DNA of 64,000 nucleotides, taken from Jannaschia seohaensis. GTDB lineage: Bacteria > Pseudomonadota > Alphaproteobacteria > Rhodobacterales > Rhodobacteraceae. Every line of letters starts with the position of its first letter. Positions within the stretch are counted from its first letter, which is position 1. A program made the translations under genes and the position numbers. The stretch is taken from assembly GCF_900116765.1 (NCBI RefSeq), contig NZ_UETC01000008.1:62001-126000 (forward strand). The letters are read 5' to 3'. Under the pieces are notes generated by a model. The model had not been told where the DNA came from, ran no database searches, and saw nothing but the letters and a program-made list of their open reading frames with translations. Below are positions 44,422 to 53,943 of this stretch, in pieces.

Positions 44422-44438
44422 CGCGGGCCACGCCCGCG
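44422..44438 (+). terminator. Hairpin after ppkA
   Basis: CGCGGGC (44422-44428), loop CAC, GCCCGCG (44432-44438): a perfect 7-bp stem 10 bp after the ppkA stop. No T-run follows, so it may stabilise the message end or assist termination rather than act alone. Confidence 0.4.
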
Positions 44439-44520
44439 CCGCATCGCCCCTAGCCCACGGCCCCCGCATTCCGTCGTCCCGCTGGACGCGTCGCCGCGTC
44501 CCGTGTAGCCGGTCTCTGTC

Positions 44521-44610
44521 GGAGGTGTGGCCGAGCGGTCGAAGGCACCGGTCTTGAAAACCGGCAGGCGGGAAACCGTCTCGTGGGTTCGAATCCCACC
44601 GCCTCCGCCA
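44521..44610 (+). tRNA. tRNA-Ser (anticodon UGA)
   Basis: A 90-nt class II tRNA. The acceptor stem GGAGGTG pairs with CGCCTCC, with CCA encoded at the end. The anticodon arm CCGGT-CTTGAAA-ACCGG gives anticodon TGA (reads UCA). A long variable arm and the T-loop GTTCGAATC are present. It marks the boundary between the T6SS locus and the accessory island; tRNA-Ser genes are frequent integration sites. Confidence 0.96.
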
Positions 44611-44636
44611 CTTGCCCTCGCGAAAGCGTTCTCCCG

Positions 44637-44668
44637 ATCCGGCTACGGCCGGATTTTCTCGTTGTTTT
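44637..44668 (+). terminator. Rho-independent terminator of tRNA-Ser
   Basis: ATCCGGC (44637-44643), loop TACG, GCCGGAT (44648-44654), a perfect 7-bp stem with a stable TACG tetraloop followed by TTTCTCGTTGTTTT. Confidence 0.82.
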
Positions 44669-44962
44669 CGGGGGTTATGCGCAGTCGGCTTTGCACTGGT
44701 TTCCTTGCCACAGTAGCCGGATACGTTCTCTGGAGCTCGATATTCTCCGAACCTCTCGACTGCGCGCATTCGGTGCAAAGCCCGTAAGCAGTTGTAAACA
44801 TGCGGAGAGTTCCCCGCGCCACCTGAACGCTTCGATGCCAGTGGCTTTCGTGAAATGGAACAGAAATCCAACCCGTTCTTTCCTCGGTCCAGCTTCGCAA
44901 GTCCCTTCCGCCATTGAGAATTTAGGGCGATGACGGCATCTTGTTGGTGAAGGAGGCCGCAC
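44669..44962. other. Intergenic stretch after the tRNA, no gene seen
   Basis: About 294 bp of noticeably lower GC than the surroundings, with no plausible coding frame. GGAGG near 44950 is the ribosome binding site of the next gene. The change of composition here is consistent with the left edge of an inserted element. No repeat of the tRNA 3' end was found further right in the window. Confidence 0.5.
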
Positions 44963-45229
44963 ATGACGGAATTGGACCTCGACACCGACAAACTTGATGA
45001 CGCGGCGCTGGCCATCCTCAGCCTGACCTTGCATGACAGCAACCGTGTCTGGAAAGGGATCGACTGGTCCATCAGCGACCGGCTGCACGCGAAGGGCCTG
45101 ATCCACGATCCCGTCGGCAAGGCGAAATCGCTCGCCCTGACGGAAGCCGGACTGGCCCGAGCCGAAGCGACTCTCGCCGAGTTGTTCATGAAACCGCACT
45201 CGAACGATCCACAAAGGTCCGACCCATGA
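44963..45229 (+). CDS. DUF6429-like small protein
   Basis: An 88-residue acidic protein: LDTDKLDDAALAILSLTLHD, WKGIDWSISDRLHAKGLIHDP, LALTEAGLARAEATLAELF. It resembles the DUF6429 family, small proteins common in mobile regions of proteobacteria. The second half has a helix-turn-helix-like pattern. The ATG follows GGAGG, and its stop overlaps the start of the next gene (ATGA), so the two are co-translated. Function is unknown. Confidence 0.7.
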   Translation: MTELDLDTDKLDDAALAILSLTLHDSNRVWKGIDWSISDRLHAKGLIHDPVGKAKSLALTEAGLARAEATLAELFMKPHSNDPQRSDP

Positions 45230-45615
45230 AACCGGCCGACGAGGCTCGTATCGCTGCCCGGCTGGCGCAGCTGATGGCGATGATCTGTGTGCGCAATACG
45301 GGAATCGAGGAACTGCACGCCGGGACTGTCCCGGTCACCCACGCGGGCGACTATTCGGACGTATTCATCACTGACGCCGGCGGTCGGCAGATTCCCTGGA
45401 CCGATGCATCCCATCTCGACGACGACCGGATGCGACACCTGATGCGGCAGATTGTCGACCGACTCTACACGTTTCACCTCAAGGCTAGCGATCCGGGGTT
45501 CCGCGACCACCTCGACCGTTGGCTGGCCGTCGCCGAGCGATGGGACGAGCCGAAGCTGGACGAGGCATTCCTTTCAGGAATTGTCGGCAACGAAGCAGCC
45601 AAACTGCCGAGATAG
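45226..45615 (+). CDS. Conserved protein of unknown function
   Basis: A 129-residue soluble protein with VRNTGIEELHAGTVPVTHAGDYSDV and IPWTDASHLDDDRMRHLMRQ as its most distinctive stretches. This pattern looks like a protein often found in accessory regions of alphaproteobacteria, but no function is known. It is translationally coupled to the DUF6429-like gene and converges with the restriction gene (45 bp between stops). Confidence 0.62.
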   Translation: MKPADEARIAARLAQLMAMICVRNTGIEELHAGTVPVTHAGDYSDVFITDAGGRQIPWTDASHLDDDRMRHLMRQIVDRLYTFHLKASDPGFRDHLDRWLAVAERWDEPKLDEAFLSGIVGNEAAKLPR

Positions 45616-45660
45616 TCGTTCGCAGTCCAGCCAGGATTCGAGGACGATCTTGTGCCAGAA

Positions 45661-48456
45661 CTATTCAACTGGCTCGGCAACGGCCGTGTGTTTCGTGATG
45701 ATGTCCTGTACGTCGCCCGGCTTGAAGGCGACATCCCATGACCAGCACCCAAAACCACCCGACGCGTTGATGGCCTTTACCCATTCGTTCAGCGCATCCC
45801 GCTTTGCCTTGTTCTGGGGGCTGTCGGTTCCCTTGATTTCGAGGGCAAGCATCTTGCCGCCAGACAGCCGAACAAGGAAGTCGGGCACATACCGGCGACG
45901 TGAACCGGCCCACATATACTGAATCTGGAAGCCGAGGTGATCGTTCTTCGCATAGGCGACTACGTCGTCCCGCCCCTCGAACACATTCGCCGCGTGTCCC
46001 TCCCACGACGAATCGCCGACGAGGTGGCTGATGTGTGACTTGATGGCCGGGAAGCAGGGCTTGGTCGTATACCAGGTGCGCATCTGACCGGTGGCGCCGA
46101 TCGGGTTCTCTTCATCAAAGACCGGAGTGAGGCGCTCAGTATTCTGCTCGCTCACATGACGCATGACGTGCTGGACGACGAGATCGATGTTCAAGGCGAT
46201 CAGGATCCGGCGACGCAATGGGTCCGAGTGGAAGAGTGACGGAATGTCGAGAAGCTTTGAATTCAGAAAGGTCTCGACTATGCGCACCAGCTGAGCCGCG
46301 AGGTACTCCTCGGTTCCGGAGAAGCTGTGCCGCAGTTCGGCGAAGCCTTTTCTGGCAGCCTGAAAGACAAGTCTCTGCAAGCGGAACCCGTCCGGAAGGC
46401 GTTCGAGATCGATCGCGGTGACCTTGCCCATGTCCGTGGCCCCTCCCAAGGCGGGGGCCAGTTCAGCACTTATGGGTGTCGAGGCCGGGTCGAGCTCAAG
46501 TGCAGGCACCTTGTCCCACGCCATGGTCAGCTGCGGCTTCACCACGGTCTCGACGCGCAGGACATTGGGCCACTTGATCTCAAGGTGTGCCCGATCAGGA
46601 ATGACCTCGATCTGGGTGGTCGGTCTGGGGGGCGGAGGCGGGTCGCCACCTTCCCCGGTTTCCGAGATGGACAACGGAACGCCGAAAACGTTCACATACT
46701 CTGGCAGGAACAGCCCGTTCTCATCCGTGTCGTAAGAGACCCTGCGAAGACCGCGGCCGACGACCTGCTCGCACAAAAGCTGCGAGGTGAATGCGCGCAA
46801 GCCCATGATGTGGGTTACATTCTTGGCGTCCCAGCCTTCGGACAGCATCGCGACGGAGATGACGTTCTGCAGGTCCTGGCCAGCAGCACCGCGCTTGCCG
46901 ACATTGTCGACGATCTCCCGCAGCAGTTCCTCCTTCTTCATCCCCTGAAGTTGCTGCTTTCGTGTCTCCGGCAGGTTTGCAGCCTCGATGATTTCCTTCA
47001 GCCTGTTCTCGTAATCTTTGTCGGACGTGGCGGCTTCGCCGATTTCCGCCTTCTCCAGCACCTTGGAATCGACACGCAACGTCCTGTTCGGCGCATGAAG
47101 CTCCGGCCAGTGCGAGTCACCTTGGTTGAAATAGTGCTCGACCCGCGCGGCCGTCTCGGTGCGGTTGCAGACCGTCAGCATCACCGGCGGGGAATGATGA
47201 CCTGCCTCTCGCCACTGCCTCTGCGTTTCGCGCCAGTCCGCGCCGAGAAGCGTATAGGCGTCCTGCACCAGCTTCGGCAGTGCCTCGTGCGGTTCGGCCT
47301 TCGCCCTGTTCAGATCCTCGGAGACCGAAGGATCACGGTAGATGTGATAGAGCTTCGACCGCAACGTCCTCGCGTCGGGCAAGGCATCGTCCCGCACCAC
47401 GACGCGCGGCGTCTTTACCAGCCCGGCCTCGATCACGTCGTTCAGCCCGAAATCCGAGATGATCCAGTCGAACAGCGCCGTGTCCGTGCTCTTCTTGCCG
47501 GTCGGCGCAAACGGCGTCGCTGAAAGGTCGAAGCAGCGCTGGATGCGACGCGTCTTGTGGATGCGGTCCAGCCCCTCGATCCAGCGGGTCGCCTCGTCGA
47601 GGTCAATCCCCTGCTCAGCGGCCACCTTCTTGCTGATCTTCACCTCGGGCGGTTTCCGATAGGCGTGGTGGGCCTCGTCATTGATGACGATGATATCCTT
47701 GTGTGCCGCCAGCTTGCCCAGCACCCGCCGCGTGAAGGCCTCGTCCGACTCCCGGCCCTTCTTCACGACCGAGCGTTCCTGCTCCTTCAGCGGCATCAGC
47801 GTGTGCCAGTTCTCGATCAGCACCTCGGCCTGGTTCAGCTTTTGCCGCAGCGCCTCGGACGGACAGAGGTTGAACTCGTCGTAATAAGAGCCCTCGCTGG
47901 GCAGCAGGACCTGAAGGCGTTCCTTCACAGTCAGGCCGGGCGCCACGATGAACACCGCGCGGCTGAAATCCTTGTTCCGCTTCGGGTAGGTCAGCGCGTT
48001 CAGGACCTGCCAGGTGATGATCATCGCCATCACCGTGGTCTTGCCCGCGCCCGTGGCCATCTTGTTGCAAAGGCGCTCCCAGGTCCCGCCGTCGCCGGGG
48101 ATCGCGATGCCCTGCTTGAATGCCTCAGCTCCCTCGACCCACCAGATCAAGGTTTCGATTGCCTCCAGCTGGCAGAAGTAGAACGGGTGCTGTCGCGCGT
48201 CTTGATCGTGCCAGTGTTCCAGGAGCTTTCGGGTGACGATGGTCACGCCGGGCCAGCCCGCCTCGCGCCAGGCGTCGACCCGGGCGCGGATGGTATTGAC
48301 CAGGTCCAGCACCTCTGTCCGCTTCGTGTTGTTGCGGGCGTCGAAGACCTCGTAGCTCGCCGGGCGGCGTTCGGGCTTGATTTCGAGCTTGCCACCCTTG
48401 CCCTCGATCCAATGCTGAGCCGGGCAGACGAATGGCGTGTTGATGATGAGGGACAT
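45661..48456 (-). CDS. res: Type III-like restriction enzyme subunit (Res)
   Basis: A 931-residue DEAD/DEAH translocase-nuclease. It has Walker A ATGAGKT (134-140), the DEAH box INDEAHHAY (259-267), a helicase C-terminal region with VVGRGLRR, and a C-terminal PD-(D/E)xK nuclease: VPDFLVRLSGGKMLALEIKG. Res with Mod translocates on DNA and cleaves near pairs of unmodified sites. Size and layout fit the type III-like subgroup that I recall being named after BPTD_3080. The frame extends upstream into mod, but the ATG at 48456 is 4 bp after the mod stop with GAGG ahead of it, and is preferred. Confidence 0.92.
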   Translation of the reverse strand: MSLIINTPFVCPAQHWIEGKGGKLEIKPERRPASYEVFDARNNTKRTEVLDLVNTIRARVDAWREAGWPGVTIVTRKLLEHWHDQDARQHPFYFCQLEAIETLIWWVEGAEAFKQGIAIPGDGGTWERLCNKMATGAGKTTVMAMIITWQVLNALTYPKRNKDFSRAVFIVAPGLTVKERLQVLLPSEGSYYDEFNLCPSEALRQKLNQAEVLIENWHTLMPLKEQERSVVKKGRESDEAFTRRVLGKLAAHKDIIVINDEAHHAYRKPPEVKISKKVAAEQGIDLDEATRWIEGLDRIHKTRRIQRCFDLSATPFAPTGKKSTDTALFDWIISDFGLNDVIEAGLVKTPRVVVRDDALPDARTLRSKLYHIYRDPSVSEDLNRAKAEPHEALPKLVQDAYTLLGADWRETQRQWREAGHHSPPVMLTVCNRTETAARVEHYFNQGDSHWPELHAPNRTLRVDSKVLEKAEIGEAATSDKDYENRLKEIIEAANLPETRKQQLQGMKKEELLREIVDNVGKRGAAGQDLQNVISVAMLSEGWDAKNVTHIMGLRAFTSQLLCEQVVGRGLRRVSYDTDENGLFLPEYVNVFGVPLSISETGEGGDPPPPPRPTTQIEVIPDRAHLEIKWPNVLRVETVVKPQLTMAWDKVPALELDPASTPISAELAPALGGATDMGKVTAIDLERLPDGFRLQRLVFQAARKGFAELRHSFSGTEEYLAAQLVRIVETFLNSKLLDIPSLFHSDPLRRRILIALNIDLVVQHVMRHVSEQNTERLTPVFDEENPIGATGQMRTWYTTKPCFPAIKSHISHLVGDSSWEGHAANVFEGRDDVVAYAKNDHLGFQIQYMWAGSRRRYVPDFLVRLSGGKMLALEIKGTDSPQNKAKRDALNEWVKAINASGGFGCWSWDVAFKPGDVQDIITKHTAVAEPVE

Positions 48457-48460
48457 GGGT

Positions 48461-51400
48461 TCAGCCCTCAAGCGGCATGATCTTGAGGGACTCGATCCCG
48501 CGATCATCGACGATCTTCACCGCGATGCGCCGGTTGTCCCCCGCCGCAAAGGGCAGCGACACGGTGCCATGGAACTGCTCCAGCAGATCCTCGTCCAGTT
48601 CGGATCGGACAGTCGCCTTCAGCCGGTTCCATCCGCCCTTGGCGTCCGCCATCGGAAAGAACACCTGATGGGGCATCAGGGAGCGTTGGTCGTAATCGGT
48701 GTCCAGCGACCACATGGCGATCTGCTTCTTGCCGCCCGACACCAGATCGCCCGCCTTTGGATCGAAGTAATCGAAGCCGTTGACCTCGACCTCCCACATC
48801 CCGTCCTTGCGTTTGCGCAGCTCCACATCGGGCTGACCCATCAGCCAGAAGGACTGGTTCGAGGATCGCGCCTTTTTCAGATCCTCGGTCAGAAGGTCGG
48901 TGTTCATCTGCGCCTTGAGCAGCGTCACGCCGGGCCAGTTCACTTCGTCGATGTCCTTGGCGGCCTCGGGGTCGAAGGTGAAGGCGCAGAACAGAATGAA
49001 CTTCGGCGCGGGACGCAGGGTTTCGGCCTCGGTCAGGGCCAGTTCCACCTGGCGCTGTTCGAGGGCTGCGTGCTCGGGGCCAAAGCTGACGACAACCCGC
49101 TCGCCGGTATCGGCCAGCGATCCGCTGGCATGGAGGTGGCGCAGGCCCGGCAGCGTTTCGAACTCGGCAAAGCGCAGCATCGCGCCGCCCTTCGCCCGGA
49201 CACCGGTCTTCAGAAGCTCGTCGCGCCAGAGCGACTGGCGCGAGGTCTCGCCCGTGCGGGCAATGCTGTCGTCTGCCTCGACGGGTGGCAGGCTGTCATC
49301 GAGCGACAGGACAGTCGGTGCGGGCACCGCTTCGACCGAGAAGGGCCCCGTGATGCGCAGGCGGTTCCGGTCGATGCGCGGCTTGTCGTAGAGCGTCTCC
49401 TGATCTGCATGGTCGGCGATGGACTGATCGATGCGACGCTGCATTGTCTGACGGGCAACGTGAAAAGCGTCGAAGGGTCCGCGGGCAGCGTCGGGCCAAT
49501 CCACCGGCCAGTCGAACGGGATTTCCCATTCGTGCAGGGTTTCGCCCTTCGCAAAGTTCACCTGATTACCTTTGCGGACGCCTAGAATAGGAATGAATGG
49601 CTTCGGCGGAGCAGCAGCCAGGGCCGCGTTGAGAGATGTCAGAGCCTCGTCGACTTTGGGGTGCAGCTCGTCGTAAATTGTGTCGATGTCTGGGTTGGTG
49701 ACGATCGATTTCAGCATCACGTGCGGCACAGTTTCGTAGTCAAAACCGCCCTTCAGTCCCTCATGCGGGTAGCGTAACGCATAATATTCAAAGCTTGCAG
49801 TCATAAGACGCTGTTTGGCCAAGGTGACGGCGACGCGCGATGTATCGCATGTGATCCATCGTCGTCCCCACTTTTCTGCCACAGCAGCGGTTGTCCCGGA
49901 TCCGCAAGTTGGGTCAAGCACAAGGTCTCCAGGGTCGGTGGCCATTATCATGCACCTTTCGACCACCTTCTCTGAGGTCTCAACCACGTACCGCTTTTCG
50001 GAAGCAAAGCCAGCTATGCCGGTGTCCGTCCACATATTGTCTTCTTGAAAAGCAGCGAAGTCATCGAAGTATCTAACGTAATATAGACCTGTCGTTGTCG
50101 CGCTGAGTCGCCCGGCCTTGAATAGCCGGCTCATACCATCTTCATTTGTCTTCCAGCGCACTTTGTCCGATGGTCGCAATTCGACGCCATTGTAACTCAC
50201 TGGAAACCAAGATGCCGCGCCTTCTCCTTTGTCCCTTCCAGCCCCTTGGCTGGTAAGATTGTCGATGCGAAATATTCGTGCGCCATCAGTAAGTAGCTCT
50301 GGTTTCTCAAGTTCCGTCTTCTTTATGGGACGCTCTGAAAGATTTGGCATTCGGACTTTTTTGTAAGCGGACCCTCCGATACCACCGACTTCCTTCAAGT
50401 TATAAGGTTGGCGGAACTTCAGGTGCGCCTTATCTTTGGCGTAAAATAAGATAATATCGTAGGTACCAGCAAGGTTCTCCGACGTGGCTCCCGATGTTTT
50501 TGTGAATATGATTTGGGAAATGAAGTTTTCGATTCCAAATATTTCGTCGAGGACATTCCTGACAATGTGGCAATTTTCTTCACCAATCTGCACAAACACA
50601 GATCCACTCTCGTGCAGCAGGTCCTTGGCCAGCACCAAACGGTCGCGCAGATAGGTCAGGTAGGAATGGATGCCCAGTTCCCAGGTGTCGCGGAACGCCT
50701 TGATCATCTCGGGTTCCTGCGTCAGGTCCGCGTCTGATCGGTCCTTCACGTCGCGCTTGTTCGTGAAAGGCTGAAAGTTCGACCCGTATTTGATGCCGTA
50801 GGGCGGGTCGATGTAGATCATCTGCACCTTGCCGCCCATGCTTTCCTTGGTCAGCAGCGAGTTCATCACCAGCAGGCTGTCGCCCGACACCAGCCGGTTC
50901 GACCAGCCCTTTTCGTGGGAGTAGAAGTCGAGCGCCTGGCGCAGCGGCAGGTTCTCGAACGGCGCCGCGAACAGGTCGGGTTGCCGCCACTGCGCGCCCG
51001 CATCCTTGCCCTTCAACCGCTTCGCCGCGTTGGCCAGGATCGTCGCCGGGTCCACCCGCTCATGCACGTGCAGGCTGACGGTATCGACGTCGAACGACGT
51101 CCGTTCCGCCTTGCCCGTCCAGTTGAGGTAGGGCTGCTGGAGCCGCTTGAGCTCGTACAATGCGTCCTTCATCGCCTGCGGATCATCGCTGGCCAGGGCG
51201 TCATCGATCAGCTTTTCCACCCCTGCGCGGGCAGAGTCGAAGTTCAGCACCGGGTCCAGATGCGGATCGTAGGCCCATGTGGTGCGCGCGCCGTCCGGGT
51301 CCGTCCCGGCGTGGACCATCCCCACCTCGGGGTTATTTACCCGCGTCTCGCCGTGACGATAGGACAGCACCTGTACCGGTTCGCCGGACCTGCGTGAAGC

Positions 51401-51730
51401 CGCTGATCTTGTCGCGCTTCGGGGCCTGCCGCGGGGCTCCGTCGGCTCGTCCTCGTCCTGCATCTCCAGTGTCAGGTCGGTCACGTCGGCCCGATAGATC
51501 GATCCACCGCGCCCGCGCCCCCGCCCGAGGACACCTTCGTCAACCAACTCATCGCGGGCGGCCGCGTAGTCCTCGTCGGACAGGGCTGGCACATGCTCGC
51601 GCAAAAGAGCCATCATCGCGCCATTGCCGATCGACGATCCGTCTTCGGGCATCAGGGAGAGGATCAGGTCGGTCAGGCTGTCGGACATGCGCGCGAATTC
51701 CAGTACTTGCAGAAAGGGCTTGTTTTCCAT
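48461..51730 (-). CDS. mod: Type III-like DNA adenine methyltransferase (Mod)
   Basis: A 1,089-residue protein. A winged-helix-like N-terminus (about 1-95) is followed by the methyltransferase core in beta-class order: IDPPYGIKYG (307-316) and then LDPTCGSGTTA (605-615). The stretch between them (about 405-585) is the expected target recognition domain. A long C-terminal region, larger than in the classic Mod of about 650 residues, probably contacts Res. The target domain is encoded by clearly AT-richer DNA than either flank, suggesting it was exchanged by recombination. The start chosen is the ATG at 51730; a GTG at 51760, 8 bp after the preceding stop, is an alternative. It is co-transcribed with res. 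Confidence 0.92.
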   Translation of the reverse strand: MENKPFLQVLEFARMSDSLTDLILSLMPEDGSSIGNGAMMALLREHVPALSDEDYAAARDELVDEGVLGRGRGRGGSIYRADVTDLTLEMQDEDEPTEPRGRPRSATRSAASRRSGEPVQVLSYRHGETRVNNPEVGMVHAGTDPDGARTTWAYDPHLDPVLNFDSARAGVEKLIDDALASDDPQAMKDALYELKRLQQPYLNWTGKAERTSFDVDTVSLHVHERVDPATILANAAKRLKGKDAGAQWRQPDLFAAPFENLPLRQALDFYSHEKGWSNRLVSGDSLLVMNSLLTKESMGGKVQMIYIDPPYGIKYGSNFQPFTNKRDVKDRSDADLTQEPEMIKAFRDTWELGIHSYLTYLRDRLVLAKDLLHESGSVFVQIGEENCHIVRNVLDEIFGIENFISQIIFTKTSGATSENLAGTYDIILFYAKDKAHLKFRQPYNLKEVGGIGGSAYKKVRMPNLSERPIKKTELEKPELLTDGARIFRIDNLTSQGAGRDKGEGAASWFPVSYNGVELRPSDKVRWKTNEDGMSRLFKAGRLSATTTGLYYVRYFDDFAAFQEDNMWTDTGIAGFASEKRYVVETSEKVVERCMIMATDPGDLVLDPTCGSGTTAAVAEKWGRRWITCDTSRVAVTLAKQRLMTASFEYYALRYPHEGLKGGFDYETVPHVMLKSIVTNPDIDTIYDELHPKVDEALTSLNAALAAAPPKPFIPILGVRKGNQVNFAKGETLHEWEIPFDWPVDWPDAARGPFDAFHVARQTMQRRIDQSIADHADQETLYDKPRIDRNRLRITGPFSVEAVPAPTVLSLDDSLPPVEADDSIARTGETSRQSLWRDELLKTGVRAKGGAMLRFAEFETLPGLRHLHASGSLADTGERVVVSFGPEHAALEQRQVELALTEAETLRPAPKFILFCAFTFDPEAAKDIDEVNWPGVTLLKAQMNTDLLTEDLKKARSSNQSFWLMGQPDVELRKRKDGMWEVEVNGFDYFDPKAGDLVSGGKKQIAMWSLDTDYDQRSLMPHQVFFPMADAKGGWNRLKATVRSELDEDLLEQFHGTVSLPFAAGDNRRIAVKIVDDRGIESLKIMPLEG

Positions 51731-51767
51731 GACCCTATCGCGGGAATTGTCCGTTTGCACGCGCGAT

Positions 51768-52169
51768 TCAGTCTTGCGCGCTGTCTGCAGTCCAGAGTGC
51801 CTGCTGTTCTTGCCAGTCGGACGGGAACGAACCCATCAGGTCGGCGAGCGTGACATTCGCGGGCTGGCGACCGTCCATGATGGCATCGACGATTGCCGGG
51901 GACAGCAATGACAGCCGCATCAGCCGCGCCATGTAGGTGAAGGCGATGCCCTCCTTCTCGGCCAACTCCGAAATCGACGAGAACTCGCCCGACTCGAGCA
52001 TCCGCTTCCAGCGGAAGGCACGGGCCAGCGCCTTGACCAGCGTGTTGTCCGCCTTGCAGTCTGGCCGGACGCCTTCCGGCAACTGCATCTCCTTCCGCCC
52101 GCCGCGCTTCACGATGCGGAACGGGACATGGAGCGTCACGGTGTCGGGGATCGGAGCCACGCGGGTCAT
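51768..52169 (-). CDS. HTH-containing protein, recombinase-associated, unknown
   Basis: A 133-residue protein with a ParB/KorB-like helix-turn-helix: ISELAEKEGIAFTYMARLMR, then LSPAIVDAIMDGRQP. The start overlaps the recombinase stop (ATGA), so the two are co-translated. This type of small DNA-binding protein regularly follows the same recombinase and DUF2924 genes in alphaproteobacterial islands. It may help recombinase act at its site or regulate the group; that is inference. Confidence 0.7.
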   Translation of the reverse strand: MTRVAPIPDTVTLHVPFRIVKRGGRKEMQLPEGVRPDCKADNTLVKALARAFRWKRMLESGEFSSISELAEKEGIAFTYMARLMRLSLLSPAIVDAIMDGRQPANVTLADLMGSFPSDWQEQQALWTADSAQD

Positions 52170-53491
52170 GCAGCCGCTCCCATGTCTCCAGCCAGCATCT
52201 CGCGCGCGAGGCCGCCAAGGCCATCGACGCGGAGCCGCACGTTCAGGCCTTCCGTGCCGATGTCCACGCGCTCGACCAGCAATGTCACGATGCGTGCCTG
52301 CTCGGCGGGGAAGAGTTCGTCCCACAGCGGGTCGAGCTGCTGCAGCGCCGCGCGGGCGTCGGCCTCGGAGATGTCGTCGGTGTGGGCGCGTGCCGCCTTC
52401 CATGTCCCGGCCACGATCTCCGGCTGGCGGAACACAGCGCGCAGCTGATCGATGACGGCGGCCTCCATATCCCCTGCTGGCACGCGGCCCACCGGGCACG
52501 ATCCAGCGCCGTGTTTCAGCACGGTCTGGCTGACATAGTAGCGGTAGAGCCGGTCGCCCTTGCGGGTATGCGTCGGCGAGAACGCGGCGCCATCGGGCCC
52601 GAACAGCAGCCCCTTCAGCAGCGCGGGCGTGTCGGCGCGTGTGCGGGCCGCGCGTTTCCGGGGGCTCTCCTGCAGGATGGCGTGGACTCGGTCCCACGTC
52701 TCGTGGTCGATGATGGCGTCGTGCTCGCCGGGATAGCTGTCGCCCTTGTGGACCGCCTCGCCGATGTAGGCGCGGTTGCTGAGCATCCGGTAGATGTATT
52801 TCTTGTCGATCCGGTTGCCGCGCGGCGTCCGGAGTCCCCGCGTGCCGACCTCCCGCGCCAGTTCCGTGCAGGATCCGATCTCAAGAAACCGGTCGAAAAT
52901 CCAGCGCACATGCGTTGCGGTTTCTTCGTCGACCTCCAGCTTTCTGTTCTCGACGCGGTAGCCGAAGGGCGGCACCCCACCCATCCACATGCCCTTCTTC
53001 CGGCTGGCAGCGACCTTGTCGCGGATGCGCTCGGCGGTCACCTCGCGTTCGAATTGGGCGAAGCTGAGCAGGATGTTCAGCGTCAGCCGGCCCATGGAGG
53101 TGGTGGTGTTGAAGGATTGAGTCACCGAGACGAACGTCACGCCGTTCCTGTCGAACACCTCGACCAGCTTCGCGAAGTCGGCAAGCGACCGGCTGAGACG
53201 GTCGATCTTGTAGACCACGACCACGTCGACCAGCCCGTCCTCGATGTCCTCCAGCAGCCGCCGCAGACCGGGGCGCTCCAGCGTGGCGCCGGAAATGCCG
53301 CCGTCGTCATACTGATCGCGGACCAGCACCCAGCCCTCGGAGCGTTGGCTGGCGATGTAGGCCTCGCAGGACTCTCGCTGGGCGTGGAGTGAATTGAATT
53401 CCTGCTCCAGCCCTTCCTCGGAGGATTTCCGGGTGTAGACGGCGCAGCGCAGTTTGCGGACGAGCTTCGATTTTTCGGGAGGCTTCGTCAT
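52166..53491 (-). CDS. Large serine recombinase
   Basis: A 441-residue site-specific recombinase. The resolvase-type catalytic domain has AVYTRKSSEEG (17-27), with Ser23 as the nucleophile in Y-x-R-x-S, followed by YDDGGISGATLERPGL and VYKIDRLSRSLADF. The Recombinase domain is marked by PPFGYRVENRKL and YRMLSNRAYIGEAVHKGD. A zinc-ribbon-like segment is reduced to Cys494-type GSCPVGR. The ATG at 53491 has AGGAGG ahead of it and overlaps the DUF2924 stop (ATGA). Such recombinases move or maintain integrated elements; no attachment site could be identified. Confidence 0.93.
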   Translation of the reverse strand: MTKPPEKSKLVRKLRCAVYTRKSSEEGLEQEFNSLHAQRESCEAYIASQRSEGWVLVRDQYDDGGISGATLERPGLRRLLEDIEDGLVDVVVVYKIDRLSRSLADFAKLVEVFDRNGVTFVSVTQSFNTTTSMGRLTLNILLSFAQFEREVTAERIRDKVAASRKKGMWMGGVPPFGYRVENRKLEVDEETATHVRWIFDRFLEIGSCTELAREVGTRGLRTPRGNRIDKKYIYRMLSNRAYIGEAVHKGDSYPGEHDAIIDHETWDRVHAILQESPRKRAARTRADTPALLKGLLFGPDGAAFSPTHTRKGDRLYRYYVSQTVLKHGAGSCPVGRVPAGDMEAAVIDQLRAVFRQPEIVAGTWKAARAHTDDISEADARAALQQLDPLWDELFPAEQARIVTLLVERVDIGTEGLNVRLRVDGLGGLAREMLAGDMGAAA

Positions 53492-53943
53492 GTCCGCCTC
53501 CTGTGGTTCTTGAGGCCGAAGAAGACCCACCCGTTCCAGCGGGTGCCGGTGATGGCGCGCGCGATGGCTGACAGCGACTGGTAGGGCCGCCCCTGCCATT
53601 CGAAGCCGTCGGTGGTGACGGTGACGACCTGCTCGACACCCTGCCATTCGCGCAGCAGCCGCGTGCCGGTGATCGGGCGGTCACGGTCGGCGCGCATGCC
53701 ACGCTTCTTCCTGTCGCCGCCGTCCAGTTCCTCGCCGAGCCGTTCCAGCCGCCGGATCGTCTCGGGCTTCAACCCGCCATAGGCGAGTTCCTGGATGCGA
53801 TAGGCCAGCCGGCTTTCGAGGTAGCGGCGATTGAAGGGTGGCGGTTCGCAGTCGAACAGATCGCGCCACTGCTTTTTCAGGTCAGGCGTCGGCATGGTCT
53901 TGAGCGCGGCGAGGCGCGCGGGGATGGGGTCGGGCTTGTTCAT
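53488..53943 (-). CDS. DUF2924 protein
   Basis: A 151-residue basic protein of the DUF2924 family: LKKQWRDLFDCEPPPFNRRYLESRLAYRIQ is the signature stretch, with TGTRLLREWQGVEQVV and YQSLSAIARAITGTRWNGW following. The second half resembles the DNA-binding domain that often precedes or follows serine recombinases. The ATG at 53943 is preceded by GGAG. It is co-translated with the recombinase; function is not known. Confidence 0.88.
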   Translation of the reverse strand: MNKPDPIPARLAALKTMPTPDLKKQWRDLFDCEPPPFNRRYLESRLAYRIQELAYGGLKPETIRRLERLGEELDGGDRKKRGMRADRDRPITGTRLLREWQGVEQVVTVTTDGFEWQGRPYQSLSAIARAITGTRWNGWVFFGLKNHRRRT

